Shown here piece after piece: positions 26,789 through 34,503 of a DNA stretch of 51,973 bases (the stretch's first letter is position 1; each line of letters begins with the position of its first letter). The position numbers were made by a program, and so were the translations under genes. Source of the stretch: Blastococcus sp. TF02A-35 (GTDB lineage Bacteria; Actinomycetota; Actinomycetes; Mycobacteriales; Geodermatophilaceae); NCBI RefSeq assembly GCF_004571075.1, contig NZ_SPQP01000028.1, positions 1 to 51,973 of the forward strand, in the 5' to 3' direction. The notes beneath the pieces are model-generated. The model was not told the DNA's origin, searched no databases, and was given only the letters and a program-made list of their open reading frames with translations.

Positions 26789-26877
26789 ACGACAGATGAC
26801 GTACACCGCCCGCGCGTCATCGGCGGCGACGGCGGTGACATCGCGCCGATCCACCGCCGTGCCGCCCTCCGTAGCGT
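26789..26877 (+). promoter_or_regulatory. Promoter and CGTCA-type site of the lig-folate operon
   Basis: Read on the minus strand, ACGTCA-TC-TGTCGT (26802-26789) is centred at 26795.5, 76.5 bp before the -10 TAGCGT (26872-26877). A further half site GCGTCA lies at 26814-26819. GATCCA (26848-26853) with an 18-base spacer is the -35 candidate. The leader to the ATG at 26932 is about 50 bases and has CTGGAGGA. Confidence 0.55.
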
Positions 26878-26931
26878 GGACGTGACCCACCCCACGTCCG
26901 GCGCCACCTATCCCCTGGAGGACCCAGCCGC

Positions 26932-27651
26932 ATGAGCACGTTCGTCCTCGTGCACGGCGCCTGGCACGGCGGCTGGTGCTGGGACCGCGTGGCGCCGCGG
27001 CTGCGGGACGCCGGCCACGACGTCCACACCCCCACCCTCACCGGGCTGTCCGAGCGGTCGCACCTGCTGTCCCCGCTCGTGGGCCTGGACACCCACGTGG
27101 AGGACGTCGTCCGGCTCATCGACGTCCTCGGTCTCACCGACGTCGTCCTCGTCGGGCACAGCTACGCGGGGCAGGTCGTGACCGCGGTCGCCGACCGCCG
27201 GCCGGACGCGGTCGCCCGGCGGGTGTACCTCGACGCGTTCGTCGGCGCCGACGGCGAGGCGGCCCGTGACCTGCTGCCCGAGACCGTCGAGCACCACTGG
27301 GCGGAGTCGGCCGCCGAGCAGGGCTTCGGCTGGCTGGTGCCGGTGCGCAAGCTCTCGGTGCTCGGGGTGACCGACCAGGCCGACGTCGACTGGCTGGCCC
27401 CGAAGCTCACCCCGCACCCGTGGAAGACCTACACCGACCCGCTGCGGCTGACCGGCGCGGTCGACCGGGTGCCCGCCGCCTTCGTCGAGTGCGTCAGCTG
27501 GATGCGCGTCTTCGCCGGGCAGGCCGACCGGGCCCGCGAGCGCGGCTGGCCGGTGCACGAGCTGGAGACCGGCCACGAGGCCATGGTCACCGCGGCCCCG
27601 GAGCTCGCCGGGCTCCTGGACCGCCTCGCCACCACCGAGAAGGAGGCCTGA
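26932..27651 (+). CDS. Alpha/beta hydrolase resembling MES-type methylesterases
   Basis: A 239-residue hydrolase. HGAWHGGWCWDRVAPRL at the N-terminus, GHSYAGQV with the Ser nucleophile and a late His in ETGHEAM match the plant-type methylesterase/hydroxynitrile-lyase subfamily. It is the first gene of the operon, directly before the isomerase-like protein and LigAB. Ring cleavage of 3-O-methylgallate leaves a methyl ester, which needs an esterase; this enzyme is a good candidate. The role is inferred from context. Confidence 0.8.
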   Translation: MSTFVLVHGAWHGGWCWDRVAPRLRDAGHDVHTPTLTGLSERSHLLSPLVGLDTHVEDVVRLIDVLGLTDVVLVGHSYAGQVVTAVADRRPDAVARRVYLDAFVGADGEAARDLLPETVEHHWAESAAEQGFGWLVPVRKLSVLGVTDQADVDWLAPKLTPHPWKTYTDPLRLTGAVDRVPAAFVECVSWMRVFAGQADRARERGWPVHELETGHEAMVTAAPELAGLLDRLATTEKEA

Positions 27652-27652
27652 G

Positions 27653-27934
27653 GTGGAGTTCCTCGTCCGGTCGGAGAACCGGCTGCCCGCCGACACCCCC
27701 GCGGAGCGCCGCGAGGAGCTGCGCGCCGGCGAGCGGAAGCGGGCCATGGAGCTGCGCGCCGAGGGCGTGCTGAAGCGGCTGTGGCGGGTGCCCGGCCGCA
27801 ACGCGACCATCGGCCTCTACGAGGCCGCGGACCCGGCCGCGCTGCACGACGCGCTCATGTCGCTGCCCATGGCCCCCTGGCTCGACGTGCACGTCGAGGC
27901 GCTGGCCACCCACCCGCAGGAGAGGACGTCGTGA
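27653..27934 (+). CDS. Muconolactone isomerase-like protein
   Basis: A 93-residue protein of the muconolactone delta-isomerase (CatC-like) ferredoxin-like fold: MEFLVRSENRLP, then helix RREELRAGERKRAMELRAEG, then LKRLWRVPGRNATIGLYEA and LPMAPWLDVHVEAL. It may isomerise a ring-cleavage intermediate rather than muconolactone, because no catechol ortho-cleavage genes are nearby. It starts at a GTG one base after the esterase stop and overlaps ligA by four bases. Confidence 0.8.
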   Translation: MEFLVRSENRLPADTPAERREELRAGERKRAMELRAEGVLKRLWRVPGRNATIGLYEAADPAALHDALMSLPMAPWLDVHVEALATHPQERTS

Positions 27935-28335
27935 CGGCCACCCTGCCCCGGATCGAGGGAACCCCCATGAGCACCAACGAGACGGGCGGCCGGCTGAACG
28001 TGCCGGGCACGCCGATCTTCGACGGGCAGACCAGCCGGCGCGGGCTGCGGCTGAACAAGATGCTGATGAGCTTCCGCTCCGCGGACAACCGCGAGCGCTT
28101 CTCCGCCGACGAGGCCGCCTACTGCGCGGAGTTCGGGCTGGCACCCGAGCAGACGCAGGCGGTCCTGGACCGCGACTGGACGGCGATGATCGACCTCGGC
28201 GGCAGCATCTTCTACGTCTACAAGCTGGCCATGATGGACGGCCGCTCGATGCAGTACCTCGGTGGTGTCTTCACCGGCATGACCGAGGAGGAGTTCCAGG
28301 CAGAGCTGCGAGCGGGAGGTCGCCGGGATGGCTGA
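27931..28335 (+). CDS. ligA: LigA-type alpha subunit of class II extradiol dioxygenase
   Basis: A 134-residue small subunit from the GTG at 27931 (an ATG at 27967 would give 122 residues; each has an acceptable ribosome site). It aligns with LigA through VPGTPIFDGQTSRRGLRLN, ADNRERFSADEAAYC and FTGMTEEEFQAELRAGG. It lids the active site of LigB and shapes substrate choice among protocatechuate, 3-O-methylgallate and gallate. It has GTGA overlap with the isomerase gene and an 8-base overlap with ligB. Confidence 0.9.
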   Translation: MTATLPRIEGTPMSTNETGGRLNVPGTPIFDGQTSRRGLRLNKMLMSFRSADNRERFSADEAAYCAEFGLAPEQTQAVLDRDWTAMIDLGGSIFYVYKLAMMDGRSMQYLGGVFTGMTEEEFQAELRAGGRRDG

Positions 28336-29176
28336 GGTGCTGTGGGGCCTGGCGACGTCGCACGTGCCCTCGATCGGCGCGGCGATGGACCGCGGCAAGA
28401 CCGAGGACCCGAACTGGAAGGACCTCTTCGACGGCTACGCGCCGGCCCGGGAGTGGCTGGCGCAGCACAGGCCGGACGTGGCGATCGTCGTCTACAACGA
28501 CCACGCCAACGGGCTGGACCTCGACATCGTCCCGACCTTCGGGATCGGGACGGCCGACCGCTACCAGGTGGCCGACGAGGGCTACGGCCCGCGCCAGGTG
28601 CCCGACGTCGTCGGCGACCCGGACCTCTCGCTGCACCTGCTGGAGAGCCTGGTCGACGAGGGCTTCGACCTCACCGTGTTCCAGGAGCTGGAGGTCGACC
28701 ACGGGCTGACCGTCCCGCTGTCGGTCTGGACGCCGGACCCCGGCGACGCCTGGCCGTGCCCGGTGGTGCCGATCCTGGTCAACGTCATCCAGTACCCGCA
28801 GCCGACGGCGGCGCGCTGCTACGCGCTCGGGCAGGCGCTGGGCCGGGCGATCGCCTCCTACCGCGAGGACGTCACGGTCGGCATCCTCGGCACCGGTGGG
28901 ATGTCCCACCAGCTCGCCGGGTCGCGCGCCGGGTTCATCAACCCGGAGTTCGACGCCATGTGGCTGGAGAAGATCGAGAAGGACCCCGCGGCGCTGGCCG
29001 CCCTCAGCCGCGAGGAGCTGATCCGCGAGGCCGGCTCCGAGGGCATCGAGCTGATCATGTGGCTGATCATGCGGGGCGCGATGAACCCGCAGGTCAGCAC
29101 AGTGCACAAGCACTACTTCCTGCCGGCGTCGAACACCGCGGCCGGCATCGCCCTGCTGGACAACCGGCCCGCTTGA
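28328..29176 (+). CDS. ligB: LigB-type catalytic beta subunit of class II extradiol dioxygenase
   Basis: A 282-residue catalytic subunit. Fe(II) ligands corresponding to LigB are visible: His12 (LATSHVPS), His59 (VVYNDHANG) and Glu241 (SEGIELIMWLIM); the catalytic base is His194 (TGGMSHQL). It cleaves the ring of protocatechuate or gallate-type substrates at the 4,5 bond with O2. If the substrate is gallate the product is 4-oxalomesaconate, which the GntR-operon enzymes can finish. No LigC or LigI homologue is in the window, which favours gallate. The separate alpha and beta chains contrast with fused DesB. Confidence 0.93.
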   Translation: MAEVLWGLATSHVPSIGAAMDRGKTEDPNWKDLFDGYAPAREWLAQHRPDVAIVVYNDHANGLDLDIVPTFGIGTADRYQVADEGYGPRQVPDVVGDPDLSLHLLESLVDEGFDLTVFQELEVDHGLTVPLSVWTPDPGDAWPCPVVPILVNVIQYPQPTAARCYALGQALGRAIASYREDVTVGILGTGGMSHQLAGSRAGFINPEFDAMWLEKIEKDPAALAALSREELIREAGSEGIELIMWLIMRGAMNPQVSTVHKHYFLPASNTAAGIALLDNRPA

Positions 29177-29220
29177 GCACCGGCTCGCCGCTCCTCCCCC
29201 TGCGCACGAGAGAAGGCACC

Positions 29221-30084
29221 GTGAACCGCGCCCTGACCGTCCGTGACCCGGGCACCCGCGCCTCGCTGCGGCGGACCTTCGAGACCCTCGGGTACGAGGT
29301 CATCCCGTTCAAGAAGACGCAGGAGCAGGTGCTCCAGCACGTGCCCACCGACGTCCGGCTCACCGTGACCGCCTCCCCGGCCAAGGGGCAGGACGCCACG
29401 ATCGACCTGACCGTCGCGCTCACCGGGCACGGGTACAAGGTCGCCCCGCACCTCTCGGCCCAGCAGATCCGGGACCGGGCGCACCTGGCCGACGTCGTGG
29501 CCCGCTGCCGGGAGGCCGGGATCACCGACGTCTTCGTGATCGGCGGCGACCCGACCGAGACCCCGACCGAGTTCAAGGACGCGCACGCCCTCCTCGTGGC
29601 GCTGCACGAGCTCGACCACGGGTTCACCGACATCGGCATCGGCGGGCACCCGGAGGGGCACCCCGCCGTCTCCGAGGACGTGCTGTTCCAGGCCCTCAAG
29701 GACAAGGCGGCCCTGGCCCACCACATCACCACCCAGATCGTCTTCGACCCGGCGGTGATCCTGCGCTGGGCGCGCGAGCTCAAGCGCCGGGGCATCGACC
29801 TGCCGGTGCACGTCGGGGTCCCCGGCGCGGTCAGCCGGCAGAAGCTGCTCCGGGTCTCCGGCGGGCTCGGCATCGGTGAGTCGGCGAAGTTCCTCAAGAA
29901 GCAGCAGACGCTGCTCTGGCGCTTCTTCGTCCCCGGCGGCTACGACCCGACGAAGATCATCAAGGGCCTGGCCCCGCACCTGGGCAAGCCGGACAACGCG
30001 CTGGCCGGGTTCCACGTCTTCACCTTCAACGACCTCGAGCCCACCGAGGAGTGGCGCACCCGCACGCTGCGCAGCCTGGCCTGA
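29221..30084 (+). CDS. metF: Methylenetetrahydrofolate reductase, demethylase-associated type
   Basis: A 287-residue TIM-barrel flavoprotein of the MetF family. [42 protein letters not shown] and [11 protein letters not shown] are the flavin- and folate-binding stretches. The N-terminus ([17 protein letters not shown]) diverges from the usual FEFFPPK motif of biosynthetic MetF. Here it probably works backwards, oxidising 5-methyl-THF from the GcvT demethylases to 5,10-methylene-THF. GTG at 29221 follows GAGAGAAGG. It is 44 bases after ligB. Confidence 0.9.
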   Translation: MNRALTVRDPGTRASLRRTFETLGYEVIPFKKTQEQVLQHVPTDVRLTVTASPAKGQDATIDLTVALTGHGYKVAPHLSAQQIRDRAHLADVVARCREAGITDVFVIGGDPTETPTEFKDAHALLVALHELDHGFTDIGIGGHPEGHPAVSEDVLFQALKDKAALAHHITTQIVFDPAVILRWARELKRRGIDLPVHVGVPGAVSRQKLLRVSGGLGIGESAKFLKKQQTLLWRFFVPGGYDPTKIIKGLAPHLGKPDNALAGFHVFTFNDLEPTEEWRTRTLRSLA

Positions 30085-30134
30085 CCCCCACCCCTCCCCC
30101 GGCCCCGCCGCCGGCCGCCGTCCCCGGAGACGCC

Positions 30135-30182
30135 ATGACCCTCGCGACCGCTGCCGCACCGACGACCGGACCGGCCCGGTGA
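30135..30182 (+). CDS. 15-codon mini-ORF overlapping the folD start
   Basis: ATG at 30135 follows CGGAGACGCC and encodes [15 protein letters not shown] before a TGA at 30180-30182. That stop overlaps the folD GTG (30179-30181) as GTGA. The arrangement matches translational coupling as seen between the real genes here. It may be a leader peptide, or remains of a longer gene in the 94-base metF-folD gap. No function is claimed. Confidence 0.35.
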   Translation: MTLATAAAPTTGPAR

Positions 30183-31039
30183 CGGCCCGGACCATCGACG
30201 GCACCGCCGTCGCGCGGCGGGTCCGCGAGGACGTGGCCCGGGGCGTGGCCGAGCTCGTCGCCGACGGCGGCACCGCCCCGGGACTGGCGACGGTGCTCGT
30301 CGGCGACGACCCGGCGTCGGAGGTCTACGTCCGCAACAAGCGCCGGCTCAGCACCGAGGCGGGCATGGTCGACCACCACCGCCACCTGCCCGCCGACGTC
30401 GGCCAGGCCGAGGCGGAGGCGCTGCTCGACGAGCTCGCCGCCGACCCAGCGGTCTCCGGGATCCTGCTGCAGCTGCCCACGCCGAAGCACCTGGACTCCG
30501 ACGCGCTGGTCGCCCGCATCCCCGCCGAGAAGGACGTCGACGGCCTGAGCACCCTCAACGCCGGGCTGCTGGCGCAGGGCCGGCCCGGGCTGCGCCCCTG
30601 CACCCCGGCCGGCGTGATGCGGCTGCTGGACGAGTACGAGGTCGAGCTCGCCGGCGCCGAGGCGGTGGTCGTCGGGCGGTCGGCCCTCGTCGGCCGGCCC
30701 GTGGCGCAGCTGCTGCTCGCCCGGAACGCCACGGTGACCACCTGCCACTCGCGGACCCGTGACCTGGCCGAGGTCTGCCGGCGGGCCGACGTGCTCGTGG
30801 TCGCGGCCGGCATCCCGCGCCTCGTCGGCGCCGACGCCGTGAAGCCCGGCGCGACGGTGGTCGACGTCGGCATCCACCGGGGCGAGGACGGCCTGCACGG
30901 CGACGTCGACTTCGCGGCCGTCGCCGAGGTCGCCGGCCTGCTCACGCCGGTTCCGGGCGGGGTCGGGCCGATGACGATCGCGATGCTGCTGGCGAACACG
31001 CTGACGGCGGCGAGGGCCCAGCAGGGGCGCGGCACCTGA
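30179..31039 (+). CDS. folD: Bifunctional methylene-THF dehydrogenase/methenyl-THF cyclohydrolase
   Basis: A 286-residue FolD. Visible motifs are [14 protein letters not shown] (with the catalytic Lys at residue about 48), [16 protein letters not shown], the nucleotide-binding [18 protein letters not shown] and [15 protein letters not shown] at the C-terminus. It converts methylene-THF to methenyl-THF and then 10-formyl-THF with NADP+. In this operon it passes one-carbon units from MetF to PurU. It overlaps pabB/C by one base (TGATG). Confidence 0.95.
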   Translation: MTARTIDGTAVARRVREDVARGVAELVADGGTAPGLATVLVGDDPASEVYVRNKRRLSTEAGMVDHHRHLPADVGQAEAEALLDELAADPAVSGILLQLPTPKHLDSDALVARIPAEKDVDGLSTLNAGLLAQGRPGLRPCTPAGVMRLLDEYEVELAGAEAVVVGRSALVGRPVAQLLLARNATVTTCHSRTRDLAEVCRRADVLVVAAGIPRLVGADAVKPGATVVDVGIHRGEDGLHGDVDFAAVAEVAGLLTPVPGGVGPMTIAMLLANTLTAARAQQGRGT

Positions 31040-32820
31040 TGCACCGGCCGTGGGCGCGGTTCGACGACCTCCGCACCGGTTCGGCGGTGCGCTGCCCTCC
31101 GCCGCGCGAGGTCCTGACCGCGGCCAGGGCCGACGAGGTCGCCGCCGTGCTCCAGCGGGTCCACGAGGCGACGGAGGCCGGCAGCTGGGCGTACGGCTAC
31201 GTCGCCTACGAGGCGGCGGCCGGTCTCGACCCGCGGCTGCCGGGCCGCGACACCGCGCCCGGGGAGCCGCCGCTGGTGTGGTTCGGCCTCTGCGACGAGC
31301 CGACCCCGGTCGACCCGGTGACCGCACCGGCCCCCGCGGCGCCCACCGCGTGGCTGCCGGACTGGACCGACGAGCAGCACGCCTCGGCGGTGGCCACCGT
31401 GCGGGAGCGCATCGCCGCGGGCGAGACCTACCAGTGCAACGTCACCGACCGGCTGCGCGGGACCGTTCCCGGGGACCCGGCGGACCTCTACGCCCGGCTC
31501 GCGCTCGCCCAGCGCGGGGCGCACAACGCCTACCTCGACCTCGGACGGCACGTCGTCGCCAGCGCCAGCCCCGAGCTGTTCCTCGAGTGGTCCGGGGACG
31601 TGGTCCGCACCCGGCCGATGAAGGGGACGGCGACCCGCGGCCGCACCACCGCGGAGGACCGCGAGCGGGCCGAGCAGCTGCTCTCCAGCGCCAAGGAGCG
31701 CGCGGAGAACCTGATGATCGTGGACCTCCTGCGCAACGACCTCGGCCGCGTGGCGCAGGTCGGCACCGTGCGGGTGGACGAGCTGTTCGCCCTCGAGCGC
31801 TACCCCACGGTGTGGCAGCTGACCTCGGAGGTGTCCGCGCGCCTCCGCCCCGGCACCGGGCTGCTCGAGCTGTTCCGCGCGCTGTTCCCCTGCGGCTCGG
31901 TGACCGGCGCCCCGAAGCAGCGAACCATGGAGCTGATCGCCGACCTGGAGCCGGCTCCGCGGGGCGTCTACTGCGGCGCGGTGGGGCTGGTCGGCCCGCC
32001 GTCGGCCCCGGTGCGGGCCCGGTTCAACGTCGCCATCCGCACCGTCGTGCTCGACCGCGCGACCGGCCGTGCGGTCTACGGGGCCGGTGGCGGCATCACC
32101 TGGGACTCCGACGCCGGCCGGGAGCGGGCCGAGCTGCACGCCAAGGCCGCGGTCCTGGCGCACGACGTCACCGAGCACCGGCTGCTGGAGACGCTGGCGA
32201 ACGAGCCGGCGACCGGCCCCCGCAACCTGGACCGGCACCTGGACCGCCTGGTGGACTCGGCCGCGTGGTGCGGCTTCCGCTGCGACCGCGCCGCGGTCGA
32301 GGCGGCGGTCCGGCGGGCGGTCGCGGGCGCCGGGCCGGCCCGGGTCCGCGTGCTGCTCTCCCGCGACGGCTCGGTCGACGTGGAGCTGGCGGCCCTCCCG
32401 CCGGCGGCGTCCGGCCCGGTGCGGCTCGCCCTCGACGACGTGCCGGTCGACGCCGCCGACCCCTGGCTGCAGCACAAGACCACCCGGCGCGACGTCTACC
32501 TCGCCGCCGCCCTGCGGCACCCCGAGGCCGACGACGTCGTGCTGGTCAACCAGCGGGGCGAGGTCACCGAGACGACGATCGCCTCCCTCGCGGTCCGTCT
32601 GGACGGCCGCTGGTGGACCCCGCCCACCGCCTCCGGCTGCCTGCCGGGTGTGGAGCGGGACCGCCTCCTCGACCTCGGCCTGCTGCACGAGCGGGTGCTG
32701 CGGCCCGAGGACCTCCTCGCCGCCGAGGACCTCGCCGTCCTCAGCTCGCTGCGCGGCCGCCGCCCGGCGACTCTCGTCGTGCGGCAGCCGCCCGGGCCCG
32801 CCCTCCAGCCCATCCGCTGA
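31039..32820 (+). CDS. pabBC: Aminodeoxychorismate synthase component I fused to aminodeoxychorismate lyase
   Basis: A 593-residue fusion. Residues about 1-385 are the chorismate-binding PabB domain (MKGTATRGRT, RAENLMIVDLLRNDLGRV, PCGSVTGAPKQRTMELI, GGGITWDSD). The rest (about 390-593) is a PLP-dependent lyase domain with HKTTRRDVY (Lys for the PLP Schiff base) and VLVNQRGEVTETTIASL. Together they make p-aminobenzoate for folate. The glutaminase PabA is not in this window. Finding a pABA gene inside a catabolic operon is unusual. Confidence 0.92.
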   Translation: MHRPWARFDDLRTGSAVRCPPPREVLTAARADEVAAVLQRVHEATEAGSWAYGYVAYEAAAGLDPRLPGRDTAPGEPPLVWFGLCDEPTPVDPVTAPAPAAPTAWLPDWTDEQHASAVATVRERIAAGETYQCNVTDRLRGTVPGDPADLYARLALAQRGAHNAYLDLGRHVVASASPELFLEWSGDVVRTRPMKGTATRGRTTAEDRERAEQLLSSAKERAENLMIVDLLRNDLGRVAQVGTVRVDELFALERYPTVWQLTSEVSARLRPGTGLLELFRALFPCGSVTGAPKQRTMELIADLEPAPRGVYCGAVGLVGPPSAPVRARFNVAIRTVVLDRATGRAVYGAGGGITWDSDAGRERAELHAKAAVLAHDVTEHRLLETLANEPATGPRNLDRHLDRLVDSAAWCGFRCDRAAVEAAVRRAVAGAGPARVRVLLSRDGSVDVELAALPPAASGPVRLALDDVPVDAADPWLQHKTTRRDVYLAAALRHPEADDVVLVNQRGEVTETTIASLAVRLDGRWWTPPTASGCLPGVERDRLLDLGLLHERVLRPEDLLAAEDLAVLSSLRGRRPATLVVRQPPGPALQPIR

Positions 32821-32826
32821 CCCCCA

Positions 32827-32874
32827 GCCGACATCCCCGCCGACATCCCCGCCGACATCCCAGCCGACATCCCG
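32827..32874 (+). repeat. Four tandem 12-bp units between pabBC and fchA
   Basis: GCCGACATCCC plus one variable base occurs four times head to tail: 32827-32838, 32839-32850, 32851-32862 and 32863-32874, within the 64-base gap before the fchA-like ATG at 32885. The period of 12 is regular. Function unknown; slippage product, spacer, or protein binding are all possible. Confidence 0.85.
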
Positions 32875-32884
32875 GACCGGAGCC

Positions 32885-33514
32885 ATGGACACCAACCCCG
32901 ACCTGCCCCGCCAGACGATGGGCGAGTTCCTCGGCGAGCTCGCCGCACGGCTGCCGGCCCCGGGTGCCGGCGCCGTCGCGGCGATCGAGGCCGCGCTCGC
33001 CGCGTCGCTGGTCGCGATGGTGGGCCGGTTCACCACCGACGAGGAGCACGCGCAGCTCGTCGGCGAGGTCGTGGCTGCGGCGGACGGCCGGCGCGCGGCC
33101 GCGCTGGAGGCCGCCGCCGACGACGAGACGGCGTTCACGGCCGTCGCCGAGGCGATGAAGCTGCCGCGCGGGACCGAGGAGGAGAAGGAGGCGCGACGCC
33201 GTGCCGTGGCCGAGGCGCAGCTCGCCGCGGCCCGTCCCCCGCAGGCGATCCTCGGGATCGCGGCCGAGCTCGTGGGCCTGGCCGAGCGGGTCCTGCCGGT
33301 GGCCAACCGCAACCTGGTGAGCGACGTGGCCGCCGCGACCGCGGCCGCCCTGGCCGCCGCGACGACGGCCCTCCTGGCGGTGGAGACGAACCTCGCAGGC
33401 CTGGACGACGACGGCGCCGCCGCCGACCTGGCCGCCGCGGCGGAGACCGTGGACGACGTGCGCCGCCGGGCCGGCGAGGTGGAGGCGGCCGTGCGGAAGG
33501 CGATCCGCGGGTGA
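32885..33514 (+). CDS. Cyclodeaminase/cyclohydrolase-family protein (FchA/FTCD-C-like)
   Basis: A 209-residue all-helical protein of the formiminotransferase-cyclodeaminase family: TMGEFLGELAARLPAPGAGAVAAIEAALAASLVAMV is its signature. FchA-type members hydrolyse methenyl-THF to 10-formyl-THF, the same step as the second activity of FolD. Its presence beside folD suggests extra flux capacity through this step when many methyl groups are released. The ATG at 32885 follows the tandem repeats and an acceptable GGACCGGAG. folP overlaps its end by four bases (GTGA). Confidence 0.87.
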   Translation: MDTNPDLPRQTMGEFLGELAARLPAPGAGAVAAIEAALAASLVAMVGRFTTDEEHAQLVGEVVAAADGRRAAALEAAADDETAFTAVAEAMKLPRGTEEEKEARRRAVAEAQLAAARPPQAILGIAAELVGLAERVLPVANRNLVSDVAAATAAALAAATTALLAVETNLAGLDDDGAAADLAAAAETVDDVRRRAGEVEAAVRKAIRG

Positions 33515-34503
33515 CCGGCGCCGCGGCCCTGGCGAGCACCGCCCCGCCGCTGCTCCGGGCCGACCGGTGCCTGGTCATGGGCATCCTCAACGTCACGCCG
33601 GACTCGTTCTCCGACGGCGGCCGCCACGGCTCGGCCGCGGCGGCCGTGGCGCACGGCCTGGCGATGGTCGCCGCCGGCGCGGACCACGTCGACGTGGGAG
33701 GCGAGTCCACGCGTCCCGGCGCCGGGCGGGTGCCCGCCGACGAGGAGCTCCGGCGCGTCCTCCCCGTGGTCGCCGAGCTGGCCGCCGCGGGGGTCGCGGT
33801 TAGCATCGACACCACCCGGGCCCGGGTCGCGGCGGCGGCGCTGGAGGCGGGCGCCGTGCTGGTCAACGACGTGAGCGGCGGCCTGGGCGACCCGGACATG
33901 GCCCGCGTCGTGGCCGACGCCGGCGTGCCCTGGGTGCTCATGCACTGGCGGGGGCCGAGCCGCGACATGGCGGCGGCCGCGTCCTACCGCGACGTCGTCG
34001 GCGAGGTCCGGCGGGAGCTGTGCGCGCGCGTGGACGCCGCGCTGGCGGCGGGGGTCGCCGCGGACCGCCTGGTCGTGGACCCGGGCCTGGGGTTCGCCAA
34101 GCTGCCCGAGCACGACCTCGCGCTGCTCGGCGCCCTCGGCGACGTCGTCTCCCTGGGGCTCCCGGTCCTGGTGGGCGCCTCGCGGAAGCGGTTCCTGGGC
34201 GCGGTGCTGGCCGACGCGCACGGCCGGGTGCCCGCCACCGGGGAGCGCGACAGCGCGACGGTGGCGACGACCGTGCTGGCCGCGACGGCGGGCGCCTGGG
34301 GCGTCCGCGTGCACGACGTGGCCGGCAGCGCCGACGCGGTGCGCGTGGTGGCGGCCGCCCGCGCGCACCGGCCCGGGCCGGGCCCGGCGAAGGGATACCG
34401 GGGCGCGGCTGCACCTGAGACTCTGGCGCCGGGGGCGCCGGACGGGATGCCGGAGCGCATCCCGCCAGCAACGGAAGACACAGAGAGGTGGCGATCCGCA
34501 TGA
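33511..34503 (+). CDS. folP: Dihydropteroate synthase with C-terminal extension
   Basis: A 330-residue DHPS. All standard elements are present: GILNVTPDSFSDGG (pterin loop), DVGGESTRPGA, VNDVSGGLGD, DPGLGFAK and GASRKRFLG. The enzyme joins p-aminobenzoate to the pterin pyrophosphate to make dihydropteroate. The fold should end near residue 285; about 45 extra residues, rich in Pro, Gly and Ala, follow and overlap the next gene (ATGA). As a second folP copy in a catabolic operon it would raise folate supply; whether the genome has another folP cannot be seen here. Confidence 0.93.
   Translation: MTGAAALASTAPPLLRADRCLVMGILNVTPDSFSDGGRHGSAAAAVAHGLAMVAAGADHVDVGGESTRPGAGRVPADEELRRVLPVVAELAAAGVAVSIDTTRARVAAAALEAGAVLVNDVSGGLGDPDMARVVADAGVPWVLMHWRGPSRDMAAAASYRDVVGEVRRELCARVDAALAAGVAADRLVVDPGLGFAKLPEHDLALLGALGDVVSLGLPVLVGASRKRFLGAVLADAHGRVPATGERDSATVATTVLAATAGAWGVRVHDVAGSADAVRVVAAARAHRPGPGPAKGYRGAAAPETLAPGAPDGMPERIPPATEDTERWRSA

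Noticed and set aside
30325-34368. A minus-strand open frame of over 1300 codons antisense to folD-folP
   Set aside because: GC-rich codon bias in real plus-strand genes keeps the antisense frame open. Its composition is Arg/Gly/Ala/His rich with no domain, and the plus-strand genes all show catalytic motifs.
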